A stretch of 64,000 nucleotides of DNA from Acidobacteriota bacterium (lineage in GTDB: Bacteria > Acidobacteriota > Terriglobia > Terriglobales > SCQP01), in NCBI GenBank assembly GCA_021818955.1, contig JAKASR010000002.1, forward strand, positions 1 through 64,000. The letters are read 5' to 3'. Positions 25,537 through 37,074 of this stretch are shown piece by piece. The notes beneath the pieces were generated by a model. The model ran no database searches and was not told the DNA's origin. It worked only from the letters and a program-made list of their open reading frames with translations. The number at the start of each line of letters is the position of its first letter. Positions within the stretch are counted from its first letter, which is position 1. The translations under genes and the position numbers were made by a program.

Positions 25537-26459
25537 ATATGCAATGGCGCGGCGTCATGCCCGCAATCACCACGCCCTTCAATGCGGATTTATCGGTGGA
25601 CTATGCGGCGCTCGGCCAGCGCTGCCAGCGCCTGATCGCGGCCGGCTGCACGGGCGTGGTGGCGCTGGGCTCGCTGGGCGAAGGCGCCACCCTCGAAGCG
25701 GAAGAAAAGCGGCGGATTCTGGCGGCTTGCGTGGCGGCGCTGCAAGGCAAAGCGCCGGTGGTGGCGGGGATTTCCGCCTTGAGCACCGCCCAGGCGGTGG
25801 CGCTGGCGCGGGTGGCGGAAGCCAGCGGCTGCGATGGCATCATGGCGCTTCCGCCCTATGTGTATGCGGGCGATTGGGGGGAAATGAAGGCGCATATCGC
25901 CGCCATTTTGAATGCCACCCGGCTGCCGGCCATGCTGTATAACAACCCCATTGCCTACGGCACCGATTTTTTGCCGGCGCAGATTGCCGAGCTGGCGAAA
26001 GCGTTTCCGCAGCTGGCGGCGGTGAAAGAATCAAGCGGCGATGCGCGGCGGATCGCGGCCCTCCGCGCCCTGATGGGCGAGCGGCTGGCGCTGCTAGTGG
26101 GCCTGGACGATTGCATTGTGGAAGGCGTGATGATGGGCGCGCAGGGCTGGATAGCCGGCCTGGCCAATGCCTTGCCGCAGGAATCGGTGGCGCTGTTCGA
26201 GGCGGCGCGCGAGCACCGCGCGGAAGCGTTTGAACTCTACCGCTGGTTTCTGCCGCTTTTGCGCATGGATACCGTGCCGAAATTCGTGCAACTCATCAAG
26301 CTGGCTGAAGAGATCTGCGGGGTGGGCAGCCCGCGGGTGCGTCCGCCGCGGCTGGAACTGACCGGAGAAGAGCGGGAAACGGCGCGCGCGACGATACAGG
26401 CCGCGCTGGCAAGCCGACCGACACGGCACCCGGCAGGCGCGCCGGCCGGCAAAAACTGA
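25533..26459 (+). CDS. 1-pyrroline-4-hydroxy-2-carboxylate deaminase (DapA superfamily)
   Basis: Deaminates and decyclises the pyrroline intermediate to 2-oxoglutarate semialdehyde. The 308-residue (beta/alpha)8 protein has LGSLGEGATL, Tyr136 in MLYNNPIAYG and Schiff-base Lys165 in AVKESSGD. It has YNNP in place of the YNVPGRT of true DapA, and it sits in the hydroxyproline operon, so it should not be read as a second lysine-pathway enzyme. It is translationally coupled to the preceding gene. Confidence 0.88.
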   Translation: MNMQWRGVMPAITTPFNADLSVDYAALGQRCQRLIAAGCTGVVALGSLGEGATLEAEEKRRILAACVAALQGKAPVVAGISALSTAQAVALARVAEASGCDGIMALPPYVYAGDWGEMKAHIAAILNATRLPAMLYNNPIAYGTDFLPAQIAELAKAFPQLAAVKESSGDARRIAALRALMGERLALLVGLDDCIVEGVMMGAQGWIAGLANALPQESVALFEAAREHRAEAFELYRWFLPLLRMDTVPKFVQLIKLAEEICGVGSPRVRPPRLELTGEERETARATIQAALASRPTRHPAGAPAGKN

Positions 26460-26476
26460 ATGCAACCGTTCGGCTC

Positions 26477-28078
26477 ATGAAAACGGAAAAGATTATGGAA
26501 ATCAGCGGGTGCTCGATCATTGGCTACGCGCGCGGGGCAATCCATCCGCCCCTGGGAGCCGGCATTAACCCAGCCACCGGCGCGCGGCTGAAGCCGGAAT
26601 TCGCCACCGCCAGCCCGGCCGAAGTGGCGCGGGCTACCGCGCTGGCGCACTCCGCATTTGGGGCATACCGGAAGCTGCCGCCGGTGAAGCGGGCGGAATT
26701 TTTGCGCGCGATTGCGGCGGAACTGGAAGGCCTGGGCGAGGCCTGGCTGGAGCGGGCGCAGACGGAGACCGCGCTGCCGCGCGCGCGCCTGGCGGGCGAG
26801 CGCGGGCGCACCTGCGGGCAATTGCGGCTGATGGCGGAATGCATCGAAGAAGGCTCCTGGGTGGAGGCGCGCATCGATCATGGCGATGCGGCGCGCCAGC
26901 CGCAACCCAAGCCGGACGTGCGCTCGATGCTGCGCCCGCTGGGACCGGTCGCGGTATTTTGCGCGGCCAATTTTCCCATGGCCTTTTCGGTGGCCGGCGG
27001 CGACACGGCCGCGGCGCTGGCGGCGGGCTGCCCGGTGGTGGTGATGGCGCACAGCGCGCATCCGGGCACGGCGGAGATGGCGGGGCTGGCGATCGAGCAG
27101 GCGGCGAAGCGATTGGCGATGCCGGAGGGCGTCTTTTCGCTATTGTTCGGCGCAGGTTATGAAACCGGGCAGCGGCTGGTCGAAGCGCCGGAGATTGAAG
27201 CGGTGGCGTTTACCGGCTCGCGCCGGGGCGGCACGGCGCTGGCGCGGCTGGCCGCCGCGCGTCCAAAACCGATTCCGATTTATGCCGAGATGAGCAGCGT
27301 CAATCCGGTGTTCCTGCTCGAAGAAGCCGTGGCCACGCGCGCCGAGGCGCTGGCGGCGGGCCTGACCGCGTCGGTGACGCTGAGCGTGGGCCAATTCTGC
27401 ACCAATCCGGGCATTGTGGTGTTGCCCGCGGGCGAGGCCGGCGACCGGCTGGCGGAAAAGCTGGCGGAAAAAATGCGCGCGGCCACACCGGGAATCATGC
27501 TGAACCCGGATATCCACGCCGCCTATTGGCAGGCGCTCAAGGGGAAAAAAAGCGATCCGGAACTGCGCTGGCTGACCGCGCCCGCCGAAGCCAGCCGGAA
27601 CGGGGAATGCCTGGCCGGCGCAGCCTTACTCGAAGCCGATGCCGCCACCCTGCGCCGGCGTCCGGAATTGCAGCAGGAAATTTTCGGGCCGGCCACCCTG
27701 CTGGTGCGCGTCCGAGACCGGAGCGAAATGCTGGAACTGGCGCGCGCGCTGGAAGGCAACCTCACCGCCAGCGTGCATGGCGCCGAAGGCGAGCTGGCCG
27801 GAGCGGGCGAGCTGCTGGCCGAACTGGAGCGCCGCGCGGGCCGGTTGATCATAAATGGCTACCCGACCGGCGTCGAAGTAACCCATGCCATGGTGCACGG
27901 CGGTCCGTGGCCGGCGACCACGGACGCGCGCAGCACCTCGGTGGGCACGCGCTCGCTGGCGCGGTTCGCGCGTCCGGTATGTTTTCAAGACTGGCCGGAT
28001 GCGCTGCTGCCGGAAGAACTGCAGGAAGCCAATCCGCGACACCTCTGGCGGCTGGTGGATGGAAGCTGGAAGCAATAA
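26477..28078 (+). CDS. 2-oxoglutarate semialdehyde dehydrogenase (KGSADH)
   Basis: Oxidises 2-oxoglutarate semialdehyde to 2-oxoglutarate, ending the hydroxyproline pathway in the citric-acid cycle. The 533-residue protein is of aldehyde dehydrogenase fold, with Asn165 (CAANFPMAFS), Glu271 (AEMSSVNPVF) and catalytic Cys308 (VGQFCTNPG). The divergent motifs and length resemble the hydroxyproline-type (type III) KGSADH group rather than standard ALDHs. A second ATG at 26495 is an alternative start. It is the last gene; the following 284 bases to dapB hold no recognised feature. Confidence 0.88.
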   Translation: MKTEKIMEISGCSIIGYARGAIHPPLGAGINPATGARLKPEFATASPAEVARATALAHSAFGAYRKLPPVKRAEFLRAIAAELEGLGEAWLERAQTETALPRARLAGERGRTCGQLRLMAECIEEGSWVEARIDHGDAARQPQPKPDVRSMLRPLGPVAVFCAANFPMAFSVAGGDTAAALAAGCPVVVMAHSAHPGTAEMAGLAIEQAAKRLAMPEGVFSLLFGAGYETGQRLVEAPEIEAVAFTGSRRGGTALARLAAARPKPIPIYAEMSSVNPVFLLEEAVATRAEALAAGLTASVTLSVGQFCTNPGIVVLPAGEAGDRLAEKLAEKMRAATPGIMLNPDIHAAYWQALKGKKSDPELRWLTAPAEASRNGECLAGAALLEADAATLRRRPELQQEIFGPATLLVRVRDRSEMLELARALEGNLTASVHGAEGELAGAGELLAELERRAGRLIINGYPTGVEVTHAMVHGGPWPATTDARSTSVGTRSLARFARPVCFQDWPDALLPEELQEANPRHLWRLVDGSWKQ

Positions 28079-28362
28079 GCCGGGGAATCGTGGCCGTTTT
28101 CCGCGCGATTCCCGAGCGCGCAGCCGTTCAGGCAACCTCGAGCGGAGCGCACGCATGGTTTCTAGGACTTCGGGAATCCTGGTATTTCTATCGTCCCTGC
28201 GAGCATTGACCTCCTGAAAGCGCGCATATCTGAACGCAAATCATCCAAGCGATTGTTATAAAGAATGTCGCCGACCATCGATGGCCAAAGCGTGGCGATG
28301 ATCGCGATGGTTTAGGGGTCGCGTCAACCCAACTCGCTTTCACCAAAAAGGCGCGCTCCGGG

Positions 28363-29031
28363 CTAATCCGCGGTATCCAGCAATTCACCGAACTCGTGCA
28401 GGCCGCGGCGGCCGAGAATCCACTGCGCCGCCGCCAGCGCGCCCGCAGCAAAGCCGCGGCGGGAGCGGGCAGCGTGGGTCAGGCTGAGGCTGTCGTCGGC
28501 GGATTCAAAGCCGGCGGTATGCGTGCCGGGAACGGCGCCGGCGCGCACGCTGGCGATAGAAACCGGCGCATGCCCGGCGGCGGCCAGCAGCGCTTCCATT
28601 TCGCGGGCGGTGCCGGAGGGGGCATCGCGCTTTTGGCGGTGATGGGTTTCGATAATGTACGACTCGTAGCCGCCGGGCATGCGGCGCGCGGCTTCGGCCA
28701 GGATGCGGTAAAACCACTGCACCCCGATCGAGAAGTTGGCGCCATAGACGACGCCCACCGAGGCCGCATCCGCCAGTTGGCGCACACGGTCCATGTGGTC
28801 TTGCCATCCGGTGGTGCCGAGCACCACCGGAATACCGGCGCCCAGAGCGCGCTCCAGGTTTTCCACCACGGCGTGGGGAACGCTGAAATCGATGGCGACC
28901 AGGCCGGGCGACCAGCCCTGATTCCAATCGTCCACGCGGCGAATGACGCGCGCGATGGCATGGCCCTGCTCCCGGGCAAGGGTCTCCACCAGGCGATTCA
29001 TTTTGCCGTAACCGATCAGGATCAATTGCAT
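28363..29031 (-). CDS. dapB: 4-hydroxy-tetrahydrodipicolinate reductase
   Basis: Reduces hydroxy-tetrahydrodipicolinate in the diaminopimelate/lysine pathway. The 222-residue length is short for the family (about 240-270) but core motifs are intact: an N-terminal Rossmann start LILIGYGKMNRLV, VLGTTGW, GANFSIGVQWF, and the substrate motif ETHHRQKRDAPSGTA. The nucleotide motif GYGKMNR differs from the common GxxGRMG, a shortened-family feature also seen in other phyla. It is followed after 39 bases by nothing on the same strand, and the mutase genes lie upstream on the minus strand, so co-transcription is possible. Confidence 0.92.
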   Translation of the reverse strand: MQLILIGYGKMNRLVETLAREQGHAIARVIRRVDDWNQGWSPGLVAIDFSVPHAVVENLERALGAGIPVVLGTTGWQDHMDRVRQLADAASVGVVYGANFSIGVQWFYRILAEAARRMPGGYESYIIETHHRQKRDAPSGTAREMEALLAAAGHAPVSIASVRAGAVPGTHTAGFESADDSLSLTHAARSRRGFAAGALAAAQWILGRRGLHEFGELLDTAD

Positions 29032-29070
29032 GGAGTTAATCGAGGCGCGGGGGGATGGGCATAAGCAGGC

Positions 29071-29487
29071 TCAATCCAGCGCCGGGGCGGGGCGGACATG
29101 GCCCTGGATGAACTCGATGATCTCGCGCATCGAAGTGCCCGGGGGAAAGACGGCGGCGACGCCGGCCTGCTTGAGCGCGGCCGTATCGGCATCCGGAATG
29201 ATGCCGCCGATCACCACCAGCACGTCTTCCAGCCCGCGTTCGCGCAGCAGCACCATCAGGCGCGGCACCAGGGCATTGTGCGCGCCGCTGAGAATGGAAA
29301 GCCCGATGCAATCGACATCTTCCTGCAAGGCGGCGGCGGCAATCATTTCCGGCGTTTGCCGCAAGCCGGTGTAGATGACTTCCATGCCGGCATCGCGCAA
29401 GCCGCGGGCCACCACCTTGGCGCCGCGATCGTGGCCATCCAACCCGGGCTTGGCCACCAGCACCCGAATTTTTCTCTCCGCCGCCAC
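29071..29487 (-). CDS. Methylmalonyl-CoA mutase, B12-binding subunit
   Basis: The 138-residue cobalamin-binding domain has the base-off motif DGHDRG (Asp17, His19, Gly22), where the histidine replaces the lower ligand of cobalt, then LSILSGAH and [12 protein letters not shown]. The domain is encoded separately from the barrel domain, as in archaeal and some bacterial mutases. It starts 18 bases after the large-subunit stop. Together they interconvert methylmalonyl-CoA and succinyl-CoA in propionate, odd-chain and branched amino-acid breakdown. The epimerase and the MeaB-type chaperone are not in the window. Confidence 0.92.
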   Translation of the reverse strand: MAAERKIRVLVAKPGLDGHDRGAKVVARGLRDAGMEVIYTGLRQTPEMIAAAALQEDVDCIGLSILSGAHNALVPRLMVLLRERGLEDVLVVIGGIIPDADTAALKQAGVAAVFPPGTSMREIIEFIQGHVRPAPALD

Positions 29488-29505
29488 GTTTCGATTATGT
29501 ACCCA

Positions 29506-31263
<1,758 letters not shown>

Positions 31264-31519
31264 GCGCGGCCTCTTAATCGAGTGTATGCAAGGCGTACAG
31301 CGCGAGCAACTGAACGAGCGGTCGGGGGGAGGCATGAGCCGCGTGGCATGGGCAAACTGAGGCTGTCGGCGAGTTGCAGGCAAAAACGGCCCGCCTGCAG
31401 CTAGAAGGCAAAGAAATAAGGCCGCTTAGCCATGCGGCACTGTCGGCAATTTGAAGCAATACGGTTGCGCTAAGGTTCGCGGCGCAGAAGTTAGCCGATT
31501 CGAAACTTTCGCCGTGGCC

Positions 31520-32824
31520 TCAAGAGGCCGTGGCGGTTTCTTCCGGCAGCCGGCTGGCGGCGGCCCAAAGTCCGAGCGAGGGGCTATGGACAAAGTACGC
31601 CGCATCCCCGTCCGGCCAGCGGTGCGGTCCCGGCTCCAGCCGGGTGGGATCGTAGCGCGCCAGCAGGGATTTGGCCTCGGCCCAGGAAAAGCAGACGCCT
31701 TCAATTTCCGCCTGGCTGAGGCCACCGGCGGCATAGCGGATGGTGAAGCGTCCCTCGGAGGAGCCGTTCATCAGATGGGCGGCGGCATGGCCGAGATCGC
31801 GCAAGTCGGCATTGCGGCGGTAGAGATCGAGCACCCGCGGCGTGCCGCAATAGCCATAGCGGCGAATCAGGGCATCCACCTCGGGCTGCTCGCCAAAACG
31901 CTCGACGCCGGGCGCCAGCACCAGCAATTCGCCGCCTTCGGCGATAGCCATGCGGGTGCGATAGATCGCCTTGTTGGCCACCCAGGTGCTGCGGAACTCA
32001 TCGGGCTGCATGTAGGCGACCACGCGCGCGAGCGGTTGCGCCAGGCGATGCACGTTCCAGCGCCGGCTGGCGCGGGCGGCGGCCAGATAAGTTTCCAGAT
32101 CGTCGCCAACATAAATGCCGCAGGTGACCGGCGAGCCGTCGGGCAGCGCGCGCATCACGATCAGCAGATAAACATCGGGCAGATGCGACAGGTATTGCTC
32201 TTCCGCCCAATTGAAACAGGCGCGCAAGGGGGTAATCAAGCGGCCGAGATTGTTTTCGATGCCCCAGGCGGCGGCGGCCATATGGGAGGCGCAAAGCGTA
32301 TCTTTCCCGCCCACGCCGATGAAGTAATTTTTATTATGGCTGGCAAAGCCCAGCACTTCATGCGGCACGACATGGCCGACATGGACAATCAAGTCCCAAG
32401 GCTCATCCACCACCATGCGGTTAAGGTCAAGGGGAATCTCCCAATCGGCGCGGCCCTGGCTAAGTTCGGCAACTCGGGCGGCGGGCACGGCGCCGAGGCG
32501 GCGCACCCCGCCGCGCCAATCGTGGGCGTGAATGCGGTCATTGGGAATCGCGCCAAACATGCGGCGATTCTCCGCGGGGGTATGCGGGCGATGCTGGCCG
32601 AGCGTGGGGATGACCTGCGTATCGCAAGCCTCGCCCAACTGGCGATATAAGGATTCGGTCAAGCCGCCGGCGCCGCTATGCATGCGGGTCAGATCGGGAG
32701 GCAGCAGCAGCGCGCGGCGCGGCCGGCGGTGAAAACGGGCGGCGGCTTCCTCCAGCAGCCGGGCGGTCAGGCGCTCCAGCGTCGCCGGAGAGATGCTGTC
32801 TTCTTCATGAATAAACCAGGGCAT
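31520..32824 (-). CDS. LarA-like protein (DUF2088, lactate racemase N-terminal family)
   Basis: The 434-residue protein contains DLTRMHSGAGGLTESLY, similar to the LarA motif that contacts the nickel-pincer cofactor, and HVGHVVPHEVLGFASHNK with closely spaced histidines, then a glycine-rich NYFIGVGGKDT. LarA enzymes racemise or epimerise 2-hydroxy acids with a nickel-pincer nucleotide. The cofactor makers LarB, LarC and LarE are not in the window, and the substrate here is unknown. The FabF-like gene upstream on the same strand ends 33 bases before its start. Confidence 0.72.
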   Translation of the reverse strand: MPWFIHEEDSISPATLERLTARLLEEAAARFHRRPRRALLLPPDLTRMHSGAGGLTESLYRQLGEACDTQVIPTLGQHRPHTPAENRRMFGAIPNDRIHAHDWRGGVRRLGAVPAARVAELSQGRADWEIPLDLNRMVVDEPWDLIVHVGHVVPHEVLGFASHNKNYFIGVGGKDTLCASHMAAAAWGIENNLGRLITPLRACFNWAEEQYLSHLPDVYLLIVMRALPDGSPVTCGIYVGDDLETYLAAARASRRWNVHRLAQPLARVVAYMQPDEFRSTWVANKAIYRTRMAIAEGGELLVLAPGVERFGEQPEVDALIRRYGYCGTPRVLDLYRRNADLRDLGHAAAHLMNGSSEGRFTIRYAAGGLSQAEIEGVCFSWAEAKSLLARYDPTRLEPGPHRWPDGDAAYFVHSPSLGLWAAASRLPEETATAS

Positions 32825-32857
32825 ATTCCGAATCCAGGGGCCAATCCAGTTTAGCGT

Positions 32858-34099
32858 TCAGTCCGGAAGGCGCGAAAGCACCAGGGCCGAGTTTTTCGAG
32901 CCAAAGCCAATACAATTACACAGCGCATGCTGAATTTGGCACGGGCGGCCGCGCAGCGGAACATAATCGAGGTCGCACTCCGGATCGGGACATTCCAAAT
33001 TGACAGTTGGCGGCAGCCAGCCATCCCGCATGGCCAACAGGCTGGCCGCCACCCCGGCTGCGCCGGAAGCGCCCTGGGGGTGGCCGATCAGCGATTTCAG
33101 CGCGGAGGCGGGAACGGCATAGGCCGATTTCCCCAGCGCCAGTTTCAAGGCGCGGGTTTCAATGCGGTCATTGAGCACGGTCGAAGTGCCGTGCAGGTTG
33201 ACGTAACCGACGCGGTCCGGGCCGATGCCGGCCTCCTCAAGCGCCAATCGCATGGCGCGCGCCGGCTCCTCGCCGCTGGTTTCGAGCCGCACGCGATGAA
33301 AGGCCTCGCAGGTGGACCCGTAGCCGGTAATTTCCGCATAAATGCGGGCGCCGCGGGCGCGGGCGCCGCGCAAGCTTTCCAGCGCAAAAATCCAGGCGCC
33401 TTCGCCCAGCACGAAGCCGTCGCGATCGGCGGAAAAAGGGCGGGAAGCTTTTTCCGGCTGCTGATTCCAGGAAGTGGTCAGGATCCTCATCAGCATGAAA
33501 GCGCGAATGATGAGCGGGGCCAGCGGCGCATCGGCGCCGCCGCAGAGCAGATGCCCGATTTTGCCGGATGCAATCAGCAAGCGGGCATAGCCGAGCGCGT
33601 CAGTGGATGAAGTACAGCCGGTGGAGAGCAGATGGCTGCACCCGCGCAGCCCGAAGCGCATGGAAATCTCGCTCGCCAGCGTGCCCGGCGTGGCGGAAGG
33701 GATGGTATAGACGCTGCAGCGGCGATCGTGTCCGCTGAAGTAGGTGGAAAACTGATTTTCGACGAAAGCCAACGCCGCGCCGCCGCTGCCCAGCACCACT
33801 CCCCAGTCGCGCCGCTCAGACAAGGAGAAGCGGGCCGTGTCCCAACCCGCATCGGCCAGCGCTTCTTCCGCCGCCGCTAAAGCCAGCGGCACGACCCGGC
33901 CGACGTGCGCCAGCTCATGCCTTTCCATGTGGCGGCCCGGGTCGAAGGCTTCGGCATACCCGCCGATACGAACATTCAAATCGGCCGGCAGCAGGGCATC
34001 AATCCGGCGCACGCCGCTTTTCCCGGCACGAGTTGAAGCCCAGAACACTTCGCGGCCCACCCCGTTGGGGCTGACCGCGCCAATTCCGGTTATGACCAC
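32858..34099 (-). CDS. 3-oxoacyl-ACP synthase II (FabF/KAS-II type)
   Basis: Condensing enzyme for acyl-chain elongation. The 413-residue thiolase-fold protein has catalytic Cys162 in LLSTGCTSSTDALG, His in NLHGTSTVLNDRIE and the second His in LKSLIGHPQGASGA, so the C-H-H set is complete. It starts with GTG (34099) preceded by GGAG; no in-frame ATG lies close upstream. It stands apart from fatty-acid synthesis genes and no normal ACP is nearby, so it may serve housekeeping lipid synthesis or a specialised chain. The C-terminus reads CIGFGSKNSALVL, with a lysine where many FabF have GGxN. Confidence 0.87.
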   Translation of the reverse strand: MVITGIGAVSPNGVGREVFWASTRAGKSGVRRIDALLPADLNVRIGGYAEAFDPGRHMERHELAHVGRVVPLALAAAEEALADAGWDTARFSLSERRDWGVVLGSGGAALAFVENQFSTYFSGHDRRCSVYTIPSATPGTLASEISMRFGLRGCSHLLSTGCTSSTDALGYARLLIASGKIGHLLCGGADAPLAPLIIRAFMLMRILTTSWNQQPEKASRPFSADRDGFVLGEGAWIFALESLRGARARGARIYAEITGYGSTCEAFHRVRLETSGEEPARAMRLALEEAGIGPDRVGYVNLHGTSTVLNDRIETRALKLALGKSAYAVPASALKSLIGHPQGASGAAGVAASLLAMRDGWLPPTVNLECPDPECDLDYVPLRGRPCQIQHALCNCIGFGSKNSALVLSRLPD

Positions 34100-34188
34100 C
34101 CGCTCCAGCGAAGCGCTCCCGGCGCGCCGGCATGACGCGCTGGAATCATCTTATCGTCAATTCGCCAGCGGACGTTTTACGACCGGTT

Positions 34189-34668
34189 TTAGAAGGATTT
34201 ACTGATGCCGATCGTGAAACGGCTTAAGCCGTCACCGGCGATCCGCACTTCCGGCCGTATCGAAAAGCCTCCCGACAACGGGAAAAAAGCGCCGAACCCG
34301 ACAATGGGCGAGCCATGCGTTTTGCCCCCGAATTGCGCCAAGCCCACGCCGCCTAGCGCGTAAGGACGAACGCGCGTATCGGAAAGATGGAATACATATT
34401 CAAAACTGCCATCGAGCGAGAAAACGCCTTCCGAGCCCGCGCGGCCGAAGGCGATGGTGGGCTCAAAGAAAACGTTGTTGGTGATTCCCATCCCCAACCC
34501 GCCGCCCATCTCAAAACCGGAAGGGCTGAATAGCGCGCCACCGAATAAAGTCCAGTTGTTGGGGTGCTGCGCCTGAGCCGGCAAAACGCCGGCGGAAAAA
34601 AAGAGCATCGATGCCCCAAGCACGCTCAGGGCAAAACGCACAATTTTGCGGTGCACGCAAAAGTTCAT
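34189..34668 (-). CDS. Small outer-membrane beta-barrel protein, unknown function
   Basis: The 159-residue protein has a signal peptide (KIVRFALSVLGASMLFFSAG, cut near AQAQ) and glycine-rich amphipathic strands (GGGLGMGITNNVFFEPTIAFG, split by turns), ending in phenylalanine (GISKSF), as in small 8-stranded OmpA/porin-like barrels. ATG 34668 has GGAGA nine bases upstream, which decides it over the longer frame. No enzyme motif is visible. It lies alone between the FabF-like gene and divergent leuC. Confidence 0.75.
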   Translation of the reverse strand: MNFCVHRKIVRFALSVLGASMLFFSAGVLPAQAQHPNNWTLFGGALFSPSGFEMGGGLGMGITNNVFFEPTIAFGRAGSEGVFSLDGSFEYVFHLSDTRVRPYALGGVGLAQFGGKTHGSPIVGFGAFFPLSGGFSIRPEVRIAGDGLSRFTIGISKSF

Positions 34669-34887
34669 CTTGCAATCTCCAGGTCTGTTTTGAAGGTTCA
34701 AGGCAAGATAAGAGCAATCGAATTGCCAGATGGAACTGCGCGGCATTCCAGTATTTATGCGGGTTAGCCTTGATTGGATTTATGCAGAAGCCTGCAGCTT
34801 CTGCCCCTGGAAGGTAATTTTTCCAGCCAGCCCGGGATAAAGTTGAAACCGCTCCCAGCCAGCGCCACTTTCAAGCTAAATAGCTGC

Positions 34888-34896
34888 TGGTAAAAT
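34888..34896 (+). promoter_or_regulatory. Extended -10 promoter of leuCD
   Basis: TGGTAAAAT is an extended -10 element nine bases before the leuC ATG, predicting a transcript that starts only a few bases upstream of the start codon. The -35 region is poor. Confidence 0.5.
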
Positions 34897-34905
34897 GAAG
34901 TTGGG

Positions 34906-36309
34906 ATGGGCAAGACACTTTTTCGCAAGATTTGGGACCGTCATCGGGTGCATGAAGAGCCGGGCAAACCAGTCTTGCTCTATATCGATTTGCACCTGAT
35001 TCATGAAGTGACCTCGCCGCAAGCCTTTGAAGCCTTGCGGAAAGCCGGTCGCCGAGTCCGGCGCCCGGAACGCACCTATGCGACGATGGACCACAATGTT
35101 CCGACCGATCCGAGGCCGATTAAAATTCAAGATGCTAACTCCGCCCGGCAAATTGAGGTGCTGGCGGCCAACTGCAAGGCATTCGGCATACAACTTTTCG
35201 ATCTCGACAGCCCGCATCAGGGCATTGTTCATGTCATTGGGCCGGAACTGGGCCTGACCCAGCCCGGCATGACCATCGTCTGCGGCGATAGCCATACGGC
35301 CACGCATGGCGCCCTGGGAGCGCTGGCCTTTGGTATTGGCACCAGCGAAGTGGAGCATGTGCTGGCGACGCAATGTTTATGGCAGCGCCAGCCGAAAACC
35401 ATGCAAATTCGGGTGGATGGCCAGCTTCCCGCCGGGGTTTCAGCCAAGGATTTGATCCTTTATGTCATTGGTCAAATTGGGGTGAGCGGAGCCACCGGCT
35501 GTGTGATTGAATACGCCGGAGATACGATTCGGGCGCTCTCGATGGAAGAGCGCATGACGGTCTGCAACATGTCAATTGAAGCCGGTGGACGGGCCGGCAT
35601 GATCGCGCCCGATCAGGTAACGTTTCTGTTGTTGCGCGGCCGTCCGCATGCGCCCCTAGGCGCGGCGTTCGAGCGCGCGGTACGGGACTGGGAAACGCTG
35701 GCCAGCGATCCGGATGCGGAGTTCGATCAACGGGTGGCATTTCGCGCCGGGGAGATTGCGCCCCAAGTGAGCTGGGGCACCAATCCCGGCATGGTGACTT
35801 CCATTTCGGAGCGCGTTCCCGACCCGGCAACGATCCAGGACTCCGTGGCGAGGCGCTCCACGGAATTGGCGCTACAGTACATGGATTTGCGCCCCGGAAT
35901 GAGATTGCAAGGCTTGGCTATCGATCGCGTCTTTATCGGCTCCTGCACGAACTCGCGGTTGAGCGATCTGGAAATCGCCGCCCGATACGTAGCCGGACAC
36001 AAAGTCGCCGCCGGAGTGCGGGCCATGGTCGTCCCCGGGTCGCGCCAGGTCAAGGCGGAAGCGGAAAAACGTGGCCTGGATAAGATTTTTCGCGAGGCGG
36101 GATTCGAATGGCGGGAGTCCGGCTGCAGCATGTGCCTGGGCATGAATCCCGATATCCTGCAGCCAGGCGAACGCTGCGCCTCGACCAGCAATCGCAATTT
36201 CGAAGGCCGGCAGGGCCGGCTGGGACGGACCCATCTGGTCAGCCCGGCGATGGCCGCGGCTGCCGCCATCGCCGGGCATTTCGTCGATGTCCGCGAATGG
36301 CCACACTGA
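34906..36309 (+). CDS. leuC: 3-isopropylmalate dehydratase, large subunit
   Basis: Isomerises 2-isopropylmalate to 3-isopropylmalate in leucine synthesis with a 4Fe-4S cluster. The 467-residue aconitase-fold subunit has cluster cysteines in [12 protein letters not shown] and in [12 protein letters not shown], and the conserved [19 protein letters not shown]. It has the typical bacterial LeuC length (about 465-470). It ends just before leuD. The start lies close behind an extended -10 element, with only weak ribosome-site complementarity (GAAGTTGGG). Confidence 0.96.
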   Translation: MGKTLFRKIWDRHRVHEEPGKPVLLYIDLHLIHEVTSPQAFEALRKAGRRVRRPERTYATMDHNVPTDPRPIKIQDANSARQIEVLAANCKAFGIQLFDLDSPHQGIVHVIGPELGLTQPGMTIVCGDSHTATHGALGALAFGIGTSEVEHVLATQCLWQRQPKTMQIRVDGQLPAGVSAKDLILYVIGQIGVSGATGCVIEYAGDTIRALSMEERMTVCNMSIEAGGRAGMIAPDQVTFLLLRGRPHAPLGAAFERAVRDWETLASDPDAEFDQRVAFRAGEIAPQVSWGTNPGMVTSISERVPDPATIQDSVARRSTELALQYMDLRPGMRLQGLAIDRVFIGSCTNSRLSDLEIAARYVAGHKVAAGVRAMVVPGSRQVKAEAEKRGLDKIFREAGFEWRESGCSMCLGMNPDILQPGERCASTSNRNFEGRQGRLGRTHLVSPAMAAAAAIAGHFVDVREWPH

Positions 36310-36319
36310 ACTGCTTACC

Positions 36320-36904
36320 ATGCAACCTTTTCGCCAACTCACCGCCATAGCCGTTCCCCTCGACCGGGCGAATGTGGATACGGACCAGATTATTCCCAAG
36401 CAATTTCTAAAAAACGTGCTGCGCTCCGGCTTGGGTAAGGGCTTGTTTTTCGACTGGCGCTATTTGCCCGATGGCGATCCCAATCCCGAGTTCGTGCTCA
36501 ACCGGCCCGAATATCGCGGCGCCGGCATCCTGCTGGCGAGGGAGAATTTTGGCTGTGGCAGCTCGCGCGAACATGCGCCCTGGGCGCTGAAGGATTTTGG
36601 CATCCAGGCTTTAATCGCACCCTCATTTGCCGATATTTTCTACAACAATTGCCTGCAAAACGGAATGCTGCCGATTAGCTTGCCGGGAGCCGAGGTGGAC
36701 CGTTTGTTTCAGGTGGTTTCCGCCGCTCCGGGAACCCAGCTCAGCATTAATTTAGAAAAGCAACACGTCAGCACGCCGCATGGCGAAACCTTCGCATTCG
36801 AGCTAGATGCCTACCAAAAACAATGCCTGCTGGAAGGCTGGGACTCGATTGCGCTGACGTTACGGCATGAAGACGAAATCGCAGCCTTTGAAGCGAGAGG
36901 TTGA
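36320..36904 (+). CDS. leuD: 3-isopropylmalate dehydratase, small subunit
   Basis: Swivel-domain partner of LeuC. It shows [18 protein letters not shown] and [20 protein letters not shown], the family signatures. The frame also has an ATG at 36287 inside leuC, but the ATG at 36320 gives the standard start [16 protein letters not shown] and 194 residues. Ten bases separate it from leuC, so the pair is one transcript. The other leucine genes (leuA, leuB) are not in the window. Confidence 0.95.
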   Translation: MQPFRQLTAIAVPLDRANVDTDQIIPKQFLKNVLRSGLGKGLFFDWRYLPDGDPNPEFVLNRPEYRGAGILLARENFGCGSSREHAPWALKDFGIQALIAPSFADIFYNNCLQNGMLPISLPGAEVDRLFQVVSAAPGTQLSINLEKQHVSTPHGETFAFELDAYQKQCLLEGWDSIALTLRHEDEIAAFEARG

Positions 36905-37074
36905 ACACGCTATTCTCCCGTTGCCTTCTCAGTTTTTGTACTTTGGTTTCATTTTCAACATTGATTGAATCCGTAGGCGTCCATAAAGCCAGCTAAAAGA
37001 TTCCAAGAAAATCAGAATTGCCGCGAGCCGAAATGCGGCCCGGCCAAAAGTTTCAACTTCGGCCGCGCGTTCGC

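Noticed and set aside
25533..26459. Second dapA for lysine synthesis
   Set aside because: It lacks the YNVPGRT motif, lies in the hydroxyproline operon and is coupled to its dehydrogenase, so a deaminase role is far more likely.
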